Source of the DNA: CAZBGL01 sp964491375
GTDB lineage: Bacteria > Desulfobacterota > Deferrisomatia > Deferrisomatales > Deferrisomataceae
NCBI GenBank assembly: GCA_964491375.1
Contig: CAZBGL010000184.1
Location: 1-6,166 of the forward strand
Direction of reading: 5' to 3'
Length of the DNA: 6,166 nt
Shown here: piece by piece, positions 1 to 5,606 of the stretch
Layout: every line of letters starts with the position of its first letter
How positions within the stretch are numbered: the first letter of the stretch is position 1
Made by a program: the position numbers and the translations under genes
The notes under the pieces: model-generated
Seen by the model: only the letters and a program-made list of their open reading frames with translations
What the model was told of the DNA's origin: nothing
Databases searched by the model: none

Positions 1-937
1 CTGTCCCAAAATGAAGGAAGTGATCGCCGTGGCCCGACGGGTGGCCCGCTCGTCCACCACCACGGTGCTGCTCATGGGCGAAAGCGGCACGGGCAAGGAC
101 GTGCTCGCCCAGGCCATCCACTACGAGAGCCCCCGGGCCGACAAACCCTTCATGCCCATCAACTGCACGGCCCTGCCGGACCAGCTACTGGAAAGCGAGC
201 TGATGGGGTACGAAAAGGGCGCGTTCACGGACGCCAAGCGCACCAAGAAGGGCCTGTTCGAGTTGGCCGACGGGGGCACGATCTTCCTGGACGAGATCGG
301 GGACATGAAACCGGCCCTCCAGGCCAAGCTCCTGCGGTTCCTCGAGGACCGGACGTTCAAGCGGATCGGCGGCAAAGAGGACATCGAAGTGGACGTGCGG
401 ATCATCGCGGCCACGAACCGGGACCTGGAAAAGGCCGTGGAGGAGAAGGGGTTCCGAGAGGACCTGTACTACCGGCTCAGCGTGATCCCCATCGTGCTGC
501 CCCCCCTGCGGGAGCGGCGGGAGGACATCCTCCCCCTGGCCTATCACTTTCTGGAAGCGTTCAACCAGGAGTTCAAGACCGCCTTCCGGGGGTTCACCCC
601 CGAGGCCGAGGCGTTGCTCCAGCGTTACAGTTGGCCCGGCAACATCCGGGAGCTTCGCAACGTGATCGAACGGGCCGTGATCCTTTCGACCGGCGAGGAG
701 ATCGGGCCGGACAACCTCCCCTGGAAGATCAAGAGCGAGCACGCCCGCAGAGCCCAGGCCGGCGAGCCCGGGGTGGTGGTGTTGCCCGACTCGGGCATCG
801 ACATCGAGGACGTGGAGCGGGAGCTCATCGTGCAGGCCCTGGAGAAGACGGGACGCAACCAGACCCGGGCGGCAAAGCTCCTGGGCCTGACCCGGGACGC
901 GCTGCGCTACCGCATGAAAAAATACAACCTCTTGTAG
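1..937 (+). CDS. Sigma54-dependent response regulator (NtrC family), 5' truncated by window edge
   Basis: Transcription activator that uses ATP to remodel sigma54 RNA polymerase at -24/-12 promoters. Counting the first in-window Met (position 11) as residue 1, I see Walker A GESGTGKD (23-30), the sigma54-contact loop GAFTDA (70-75), Walker B with FLDEIGD (92-98), an arginine-finger region around FREDLYYRL (148-156) and LRERRED (166-172), and a C-terminal Fis-type helix-turn-helix (about 275-308, GRNQTRAAKLLGLTRDALRY). The frame stays open to the first base, reading C-P-K before that Met, and family members have residues like these just before the AAA+ core. So the N-terminal part, probably a receiver or other sensor domain, is outside the window and position 11 is not the real start. 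The sigma54 loop normally reads GAFTGA; the GAFTDA variant is discussed in the findings. The stop is 7 nt before the next gene, suggesting one operon. The signal sensed cannot be deduced. Confidence 0.95.
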   Translation, partial: CPKMKEVIAVARRVARSSTTTVLLMGESGTGKDVLAQAIHYESPRADKPFMPINCTALPDQLLESELMGYEKGAFTDAKRTKKGLFELADGGTIFLDEIGDMKPALQAKLLRFLEDRTFKRIGGKEDIEVDVRIIAATNRDLEKAVEEKGFREDLYYRLSVIPIVLPPLRERREDILPLAYHFLEAFNQEFKTAFRGFTPEAEALLQRYSWPGNIRELRNVIERAVILSTGEEIGPDNLPWKIKSEHARRAQAGEPGVVVLPDSGIDIEDVERELIVQALEKTGRNQTRAAKLLGLTRDALRYRMKKYNLL

Positions 938-944
938 GGGCCCC

Positions 945-1850
945 GTGACCCCTCTCACCCGGGTCCTGCCCGTTTTCCTGGTCATCCTGGTGGGCTGGCT
1001 CGGACGCCGGGCCGGCCTGCTCCCTCCAACCTTCCAGGCCCCGGCGAATCGGGTCACCTACTACCTGGCGGTGCCGTGCCTCATCTTCCTGAAGGTCTCG
1101 GCCGCCCCGTTCCGTCAGGTCTTCCGGCCCGACTGGATCGCGGCCGCGCTCGCGGCCACGGCTCTCACGTGGGGTGCGGCCCGGGTGGCCGCACCGATGC
1201 TCGGCCTCAAGCACGGAAGCCGGGCCACGTTCGTGCAGGCCTCCATGCACTCCAACCTGGGCTACGTAGGGCTGGCCGTGGCGTATTACGCACTGGGGGA
1301 GCGGGGGCTCCAGGCAGCCGGCGTGTTCGCCGCGTTCTTCGTGCTGGCCAACAACCTCCTGTCCGTGCTGGTCCTGGCCGGGGCCGGCCCCCGCCGGGTG
1401 GGAGCGTGGACACTCCTGCGGCGCATCGCCCTCCAGCCGGTGATCGTGGGGGGGCTCGCAGGGCTCTTCTGGAGCTGGTTCCGGCTTCCCCTCCCGGTGC
1501 TTGCCAGCGACACCTTGGCGATCCTGAGCGGCATGGCCCTGCCGTTGGCCCTGCTCCTCATCGGCTCGGAGCTGGACGCACGGGCCCTGAGGCACCCGCT
1601 CCCCGTGCTCGTGGCCTTGGGGTTCAAGAACCTGGCCCTGCCGGCCCTGGGCGCCCTGTTCCTGGGGCTGGTCGGCGCGACCGGGCTCGAGCGGGCCGCC
1701 GCCGTGGTGCTCCTGGCCTCTCCAACCGCCACCATTACACTGGTGATGGCCCGGGAGATGGGGGGCGACCCGGCCCTGGCCTCGTCTGCCATCAGTGTGA
1801 GCACCCTGGCGAGCGCCCTCACCCTGCCTTTGTGGCTCGCCGTGGTGTGA
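945..1850 (+). CDS. AEC (auxin efflux carrier) family transporter
   Basis: Inner-membrane permease of 301 residues, the usual length for bacterial members of the AEC family (Mem_trans fold). Known relatives export or take up small organic acids such as malate or malonate; the substrate here is not predictable. I count about ten hydrophobic segments: roughly 5-19, 38-54, 64-85, 102-118, 124-147, 163-179, 190-208, 219-243, 250-268 and 280-301. Family-like features are a proline in the second segment (AVPCLIF, 42-48), SNLGYVGL (103-110) with the conserved Asn, a proline-broken helix LLASPTATITLV (257-268), and an Ala/Ser-rich end with a final Pro-Leu-Trp. The start is GTG at 945; AGGGG at 936-940, which overlaps the stop codon of the upstream gene, serves as ribosome binding site 4 nt away. 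Translational coupling to the sigma54 regulator is therefore likely. No convincing terminator follows directly. Confidence 0.9.
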   Translation: MTPLTRVLPVFLVILVGWLGRRAGLLPPTFQAPANRVTYYLAVPCLIFLKVSAAPFRQVFRPDWIAAALAATALTWGAARVAAPMLGLKHGSRATFVQASMHSNLGYVGLAVAYYALGERGLQAAGVFAAFFVLANNLLSVLVLAGAGPRRVGAWTLLRRIALQPVIVGGLAGLFWSWFRLPLPVLASDTLAILSGMALPLALLLIGSELDARALRHPLPVLVALGFKNLALPALGALFLGLVGATGLERAAAVVLLASPTATITLVMAREMGGDPALASSAISVSTLASALTLPLWLAVV

Positions 1851-1988
1851 TCCCTGAACGCAGCGGTGAAGAACGTCTGGACAAAATTCTGTTTGTTCGC
1901 CACACAGTACTTCGACCACGCTCGCTCTGGAACACTCCGCCCAGCCGGCACCGAGACGGAGAAACATTGTTTGCCGAACCTAATCCAA

Positions 1989-2016
1989 TTTTTTGTTTTG
2001 ACAAACCCACAAAAAA
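1989..2016. repeat. A/T-rich inverted repeat around the -35 box of the small-gene promoter
   Basis: TTTTTTG at 1989-1995 is a perfect inverted copy of CAAAAAA at 2010-2016, with 14 nt between them. The -35 hexamer TTGACA (1998-2003) sits inside this dyad. The oligo-T/oligo-A arms stand out against very GC-rich surroundings. They could act as an UP element, an intrinsically curved segment or a repressor site. Low complexity makes a chance repeat possible. Confidence 0.4.
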
Positions 2017-2026
2017 GCCTTATCGT
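1998..2026 (+). promoter_or_regulatory. Sigma70-type promoter for the 62-residue small gene
   Basis: A perfect -35 hexamer TTGACA (1998-2003) is followed by exactly 17 bp and TATCGT (2021-2026), four of six matches to TATAAT including the initial TA and final T. An A/T-rich tract lies just upstream of the -35 box. Transcription would begin near 2033, giving a leader of about 45 nt before the TTG start at 2078. The transcript would end at the terminator near 2322, so it would be about 290 nt long. Confidence 0.6.
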
Positions 2027-2064
2027 GGCAGCGAATTTTCCATCCCCCCGGTCTCCGGAGGGAG

Positions 2065-2072
2065 AAGGAGGT
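2065..2072 (+). promoter_or_regulatory. Strong Shine-Dalgarno that fixes a TTG start
   Basis: AAGGAGGT is a full eight-base match to the anti-Shine-Dalgarno sequence. It stands 5 nt before TTG at 2078. No ATG or other suitably spaced start is nearby: GTG at 2071 overlaps the site itself. This site is the main reason for calling the 62-residue gene. Confidence 0.6.
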
Positions 2073-2077
2073 GGCTC

Positions 2078-2266
2078 TTGGAGACCCTGGTCCCCACGTT
2101 TGCGGCCGTTCTCGTTCTGACCACCCTCACGCTGCACGACGGGGCGGTGATCCGGTTCCACCAGGTGTGGAAACGGGTCCAATCGCGTGTGCGCAACCTC
2201 ACCGGCCGCCGCTTCACCCCGTCACCCCGGGTGGTGCGGCAGTACGGCCGCCCGTGGTGCGAATAG
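2078..2266 (+). CDS. Small single-pass membrane protein, 62 aa, unknown function
   Basis: I do not recognise this protein. It would begin with TTG at 2078, placed 5 nt after a perfect AAGGAGGT. After a single acidic residue comes a hydrophobic stretch (about residues 4-19, LVPTFAAVLVLTTLTL) long enough for one short membrane helix or a signal anchor. The remainder is strongly basic, with many Arg and Lys between residues 26 and 58, few acids, and a terminal Trp-Cys-Glu. The positive-inside rule would put the C-terminal tail in the cytoplasm, where it could touch nucleic acid, lipid head groups or an acidic partner. The unit has its own promoter (1998-2026) and its own terminator (2291-2322), so it looks monocistronic. 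The reading frame is open far upstream through the AEC gene, but that is a GC-bias shadow. An alternative reading is that the roughly 290-nt transcript is mainly a non-coding RNA. Confidence 0.5.
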   Translation: METLVPTFAAVLVLTTLTLHDGAVIRFHQVWKRVQSRVRNLTGRRFTPSPRVVRQYGRPWCE

Positions 2267-2290
2267 GCCCACACCGCTTCCAGATCCCAG

Positions 2291-2322
2291 GGGCCGGCTC
2301 CGTCGAGCCGGCCCTTGTTCTT
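2291..2322 (+). terminator. Intrinsic terminator after the 62-aa gene
   Basis: GGGCCGGCTC (2291-2300) and GAGCCGGCCC (2305-2314) form a perfect 10-bp stem with the 4-nt loop CGTC, followed by the T-rich run TTGTTCTT (2315-2322). It lies 24 nt after the stop of the small + strand gene. On the - strand the hairpin is followed by CTGGGATCTG and not by a T-run, so it points rightward. It may still insulate the convergent 73-aa gene. Confidence 0.8.
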
Positions 2323-2341
2323 GAGGAAAAACCCCCACCAC

Positions 2342-2563
2342 TCATCCCCCGGCCAGCAGTTCCCGGGCGCGCTTGCGCTCGTTGGGAAAAAGGTCCGCGG
2401 GAACGGCCTCCCGGCCTTTGGCCTTGAACACCACGAACCGGGCGCAGTGGGCGTCATCACCCAGAGGGCCGTTTCCGTAAGTCTCGCCCACGCGGCGCAC
2501 CGCTGGCCATTTTGCCGTGAAGGAACGGGCCGCGGGGAGGCACTCACAAGGACTTCCGGGCAT
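2342..2563 (-). CDS. Small conserved-looking soluble protein, 73 aa, unknown function
   Basis: I do not recognise the family. On the - strand, AGAGGGAGGAG (2570-2580) precedes two in-frame ATG codons, at 2567-2569 and 2561-2563. The core GGAGG is only 2 nt from the first but 8 nt from the second, so I chose the second; the first would add Met-Lys. The product has three cysteines (a CEC pair at residues 6-8 and Cys40 next to His39), a central ARFVVFKAKGRE segment (41-52) that looks like a beta strand and turn, and a charged helix-like end, NERKRARELL (61-70). The Cys and His residues could bind a metal, but no standard zinc motif is present. It converges on the 62-aa gene and diverges from uvrC. 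It is in frame with a long open frame antisense to uvrC, which is not a gene. Confidence 0.65.
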   Translation of the reverse strand: MPGSPCECLPAARSFTAKWPAVRRVGETYGNGPLGDDAHCARFVVFKAKGREAVPADLFPNERKRARELLAGG

Positions 2564-2661
2564 TTTCATCTCCTCCCTCTGACACCGTCTCTTGTTCCCA
2601 CCGGTCCGCTTTCCCGGCCCTCTCATTGCGCTCGGGTGGGTCCACGACTTCGACAACCGCG

Positions 2662-2691
2662 TTCCCGGGCCCGGCCCCGGCCGGGTACAAT
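2662..2691 (+). promoter_or_regulatory. Candidate uvrC promoter giving a leaderless start
   Basis: TACAAT (2686-2691) matches five of six bases of the -10 consensus. The best -35 partner at 18 bp is TTCCCG (2662-2667), which is weak at three of six. A start site about 7 nt downstream of the -10 box falls at 2698-2699, on the first base of the uvrC ATG. No other good promoter is visible in the 135-bp gap between the divergent genes. Confidence 0.4.
2670..2685. repeat. GC dyad next to the uvrC -10 box
   Basis: CCCGGCC (2670-2676) and GGCCGGG (2679-2685) form a perfect 7-bp inverted repeat with a 2-nt centre. It directly abuts TACAAT and fills most of the -35 to -10 spacer. A dimeric regulator bound here would cover the promoter. 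It could also be chance in GC-rich DNA. Confidence 0.35.
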
Positions 2692-2698
2692 GGGCTCC

Positions 2699-4567
2699 AT
2701 GGATGCCCAGGAGCTGGAGGCCAAGGTCTGCCGTTTTCCGGAACGGCCGGGCGTGTACCTGATGAAGGATGCCCGGGGCCGCGTACTGTACGTGGGCAAA
2801 GCCAAGAACCTGCGGGCCCGCGTGCGCACGTACTTCCGAGAGGGGGCCGACGGACGCGTCCGCGTGCGGTTCCTCATGGCCCGCGTGGCGGACATCGACT
2901 TCATGGTGACCGACACGGAGAAAGAGGCCCTGATCCTGGAAAACACGCTGATCAAGCGGCACCGGCCCCGGTACAACGTGGACCTCCGGGACGACAAAAC
3001 GTACCTCTCGCTCCGGCTGGACGTGCAAAGCACCTTTCCCCGGCTCACCATGGTGCGACGTATCCGCCGGGACGGGGCCCTGTACTTCGGGCCCTACTCC
3101 TCGGCCCGGAGCCTGCGCGAGACCCTCGACCTGCTCCACCGCATCTTCCCGCTTCGCCGGTGCGACGACCGGGAGTTCCGGAACCGGGATCGGCCGTGCC
3201 TGTACGCCCAGATGGACGGGTGCCTGGCGCCGTGTTGCGGCCGGGTGGACCCGGCCGAGTACCGCCGGGTGGTGGACCAGGCGGTCGCGTTCCTGAAGGG
3301 TCGCACCGGTCCCCTGCTCGACGAACTGCGCCGCCGCATGGAGGAGGCCGCGGCGCGGCTGGCGTTCGAAGAGGCGGCCCGTCTCCGGGACCGCATCCGG
3401 GCCGTGGAACTCACGTTGGAGCGCCAGAAGGCCGTGACCCACCGCCCCGTGGACCGGGACGTGGTCGCGATGGTTCGGGAGGGGGCCGAGGCCGAGGTGG
3501 TGGTGCTGGTGATCCGGTCCGGCAACCTGATCGACCGGAGGGCCTACTACTTCGCCGACGTCCAGGCTGACGACCCCGAGGTGGTGGGCCAGTTCCTTCA
3601 GCAGTACTACCGGGGCGGCCGGATCGTCCCGGCCGAGGTTGTGGTCGGCGTGCCCCTGTCGTCGGCGGAGCGTGAACTCATGGAGGAATGGCTCGCGGAG
3701 GTCCGGGGCGGCCGGGCCCGGGTGGTGTGTCCCCGCCGGGGGGAGAAGGCGGAGTTGGTGCGGATGGCCATGGAGAACGCCCGGGAGCTCCTGGAGGAGA
3801 GGCGGCGCACCAAGGTGGGCTACGAGGCCGCGCTGCAGGAGCTCAAGGAACGGCTCCGCCTGCCGGAGCCGCCCCGGCGGATCGAGGGGTACGACATCTC
3901 CAACATCCAGGGCCGGCAGGCCGTGGGAAGCCTGGTCCGGTTCACCGACGGCTTCCCCGACAAGGCGGGCTACCGCCGGTTTGCGGTGCGCACGGTGGTG
4001 GGCGCCGACGACTTCGCCATGTTGTACGAGGTGCTGAGCAGGCGCCTGGCCCGCCGCCACGAGCCGGGCTGGGAACTGCCCGACCTCATCCTGGTGGACG
4101 GGGGTCGGGGCCAGGTGGCCGCGGCCGCCCGCGCTCTGGAGGACGCAGGGGTCGACGTGCCCCTGGCGGGGATCGCCAAGGCCCGGCCCCTTCCCGGCCG
4201 GGGGCCGGGCATCGAGCATACCCCCGAGCGGGTGTTCCTGCCCGGCCGGAGCAATCCCGTGCCCTTCGGCCGGAACTCATCGGGCCTGTTCCTCCTCCAG
4301 AGGGTGCGGGACGAGGCACACCGGTTCGCCCTGGGCCTGCACCGCAAACGCCGGGCCCGGGCCACCCTGGAGTCCGAGCTCGCCTCGGTCCCCGGGATCG
4401 GGCCCAAGCGACTGGCCGCCCTGCTGAAGCGCTTCGGCAGTCTCCAGCGCCTGTCGCAGGCCTCGGCCGACGAGATCGCGGCCGTTGCCGGCATACCCCG
4501 TTCCGTGGCCGAACGCCTTGCCGAGCGGTTCGGCCGGAAAGGGAGCGGACATGGGGATCGTGTTTGA
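2699..4567 (+). CDS. uvrC: UvrABC excinuclease subunit C
   Basis: Cytoplasmic nuclease of nucleotide excision repair. It joins the UvrB-DNA complex and makes both the 3' and 5' cuts around a lesion. The 622 residues match the normal family length. In order: the N-terminal GIY-YIG nuclease domain (PGVYLMKD at 17-24, then LYVGKAKNLRARV) for the 3' cut; four cysteines 155, 167, 175 and 179, with the same spacing as the iron-sulphur cluster cysteines of the E. coli protein; a UVR motif (about 206-240) that contacts UvrB; the RNase H-like domain with GYDISNIQG (Asp399), Asp438, VDGG (Asp467) and RDEAHRFA (His541), the expected catalytic set for the 5' cut; and a C-terminal tandem helix-hairpin-helix (about 563-612) for DNA binding. 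I chose ATG 2699; ATG 2690 in the same frame would add three residues. Neither has a Shine-Dalgarno. The 3' end overlaps the next gene by 17 nt. Confidence 0.97.
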   Translation: MDAQELEAKVCRFPERPGVYLMKDARGRVLYVGKAKNLRARVRTYFREGADGRVRVRFLMARVADIDFMVTDTEKEALILENTLIKRHRPRYNVDLRDDKTYLSLRLDVQSTFPRLTMVRRIRRDGALYFGPYSSARSLRETLDLLHRIFPLRRCDDREFRNRDRPCLYAQMDGCLAPCCGRVDPAEYRRVVDQAVAFLKGRTGPLLDELRRRMEEAAARLAFEEAARLRDRIRAVELTLERQKAVTHRPVDRDVVAMVREGAEAEVVVLVIRSGNLIDRRAYYFADVQADDPEVVGQFLQQYYRGGRIVPAEVVVGVPLSSAERELMEEWLAEVRGGRARVVCPRRGEKAELVRMAMENARELLEERRRTKVGYEAALQELKERLRLPEPPRRIEGYDISNIQGRQAVGSLVRFTDGFPDKAGYRRFAVRTVVGADDFAMLYEVLSRRLARRHEPGWELPDLILVDGGRGQVAAAARALEDAGVDVPLAGIAKARPLPGRGPGIEHTPERVFLPGRSNPVPFGRNSSGLFLLQRVRDEAHRFALGLHRKRRARATLESELASVPGIGPKRLAALLKRFGSLQRLSQASADEIAAVAGIPRSVAERLAERFGRKGSGHGDRV

Positions 4568-5606
4568 TCTACGGAAAGGTGTGAGCCGCCTCCTCCGCCC
4601 CGACGGACAAGAGCACGCCGCGCCGCTGGAGGTCCGGCGGGATCCCCTGACCGGCCGCACCGTGCACGTGGCCCACTTCGGTGCGGTGGAGGCCCAGCCC
4701 CTGGACCCGGCCTGGTACCGCCGGGACGAGGTACGGGGGGCCTGCCCTTTCTGCCCGGAGCACCGGGACCGGTGCCTGCCCCGCTTCCCCCCGGAACTCT
4801 TCCCCGAGGGCGTCCTGTGCCGGGGCCGGGCCGTCCTGTTCCCCAACCTGTATCCGTACGACGCCCACGGAAGCGTGTGCGTGCTCTCGGACGAGCACGT
4901 GGTTCCTCTGGAGGGGCTGACACCGGACGCGGTGGTCGACGGCCTCGAGCTGGGCCTCCGGTTCTGGGAACGGGTGCTTGAGGCCGATCCTTCCCACGCC
5001 CACCCCGTGATGGCGTGGAACTACATGCCCCCGTCGGGCGGCGGGCTCGTGCACCCCCACATCCAGTTCTTCGCGTTCCGGGAACCCGGCAACCGTTACC
5101 GGGAAGAACTGGCCGCGTCGGCAGGGTTCGCCGCCCGGAAGGGCCGGGACTACTGGTCGGCCCTGCTCGAGGCCGAGCGCGCCCAGGGAACGCGCTACCT
5201 CGGCCGCACGGGCCGATGGGAATGGGTGAGTGCCTTCGCGCCGGCCGGCATCCTGGGGGAGATCCTCGGAGTGCTCCCCGGTGCCTGGCACCTGGAGGCC
5301 ATGCCCGAAGGCTGGATCGGCGACCTGTGCCGCGGGCTGGAGCGCTGTTTCGCCTACTTCCGGGCGGCCGGCATCCACAGCTTCAACGCGGTGCTCTTCC
5401 TCGGACCGGCCGGGCAACAGCACTTCGCCGCCCACCTGCGCGTGGCGCCACGCACGTTCCTCAACCTGCGCGACCACGCCCCGGACACGAACTTCTTCCA
5501 GGTGCTCCTGGAGGAACCGGTGTGCGCGGTGCGGCCCGAGGACCTGGCGAGCGCCGCCCGCTCGTGGTTCACGGGCCGGGCTGGCGGCGACCCGGAAACT
5601 CGATGA
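4551..5606 (+). CDS. GalT-like hexose-1-phosphate nucleotidyltransferase (HIT superfamily)
   Basis: Protein of 351 residues resembling galactose-1-phosphate uridylyltransferase, which moves UMP between UDP-sugar and hexose-1-phosphate through a histidine-bound intermediate. The visible residues match the E. coli enzyme pattern: CPFC (Cys65, Cys68), His116 in DEHVVPLEG and His168 as zinc ligands; HPHIQ (168-172) with His170 as nucleophile and Gln172 following; and NLYPYDAHGS (99-108) for nucleotide contact. The classic HPHGQ has Ile in place of Gly. The second half (about 220-340, with HFAAHLRVAP at 291-300) corresponds to the second HIT-like repeat. The sugar and nucleotide used are uncertain: related enzymes include ADP-glucose and Ap4A phosphorylases, and no other galactose-pathway gene is in the window. 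The start is ATG 4551 with AAAGGGAG at 4538-4545 as ribosome binding site, inside the end of uvrC. I leave galT out as symbol because specificity is not shown. Confidence 0.85.
   Translation: MGIVFDLRKGVSRLLRPDGQEHAAPLEVRRDPLTGRTVHVAHFGAVEAQPLDPAWYRRDEVRGACPFCPEHRDRCLPRFPPELFPEGVLCRGRAVLFPNLYPYDAHGSVCVLSDEHVVPLEGLTPDAVVDGLELGLRFWERVLEADPSHAHPVMAWNYMPPSGGGLVHPHIQFFAFREPGNRYREELAASAGFAARKGRDYWSALLEAERAQGTRYLGRTGRWEWVSAFAPAGILGEILGVLPGAWHLEAMPEGWIGDLCRGLERCFAYFRAAGIHSFNAVLFLGPAGQQHFAAHLRVAPRTFLNLRDHAPDTNFFQVLLEEPVCAVRPEDLASAARSWFTGRAGGDPETR

Noticed and set aside
1881..1899. Possible hairpin ACAAA/TTTGT after the AEC gene as a terminator
   Set aside because: The stem is only 5-6 weak pairs with no following T-run.
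825..1967. 380-codon - strand frame opposite the AEC gene, and the similar 290-codon frame at 185-1057
   Set aside because: Both lie opposite well-identified genes, have low-complexity Gln/Gly/His/Arg-rich translations and no ribosome binding site.
1866..2120. 84-codon + strand frame beginning MKNVW
   Set aside because: The GTG start has no Shine-Dalgarno, the frame crosses the proposed promoter, and the sequence looks random in its second half.
2071..2427. 118-codon + strand frame starting at GTG 2071
   Set aside because: Its start overlaps the Shine-Dalgarno itself, it runs through the terminator hairpin, and its composition is Pro/Arg/Gly-rich like a shadow frame.
2020..2547. 175-codon - strand frame across both small genes
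   Set aside because: It shares the region with the better-supported 73-aa gene in another frame, has no good ribosome binding site, and would pass through the terminator and the small-gene promoter.
2342..4219. 625-codon open frame on the - strand, antisense to most of uvrC
   Set aside because: It is a GC-bias shadow of uvrC with unusual composition (rich in His, Pro, Gly). Only its last 73 codons, behind a separate ribosome binding site, look like a real gene.
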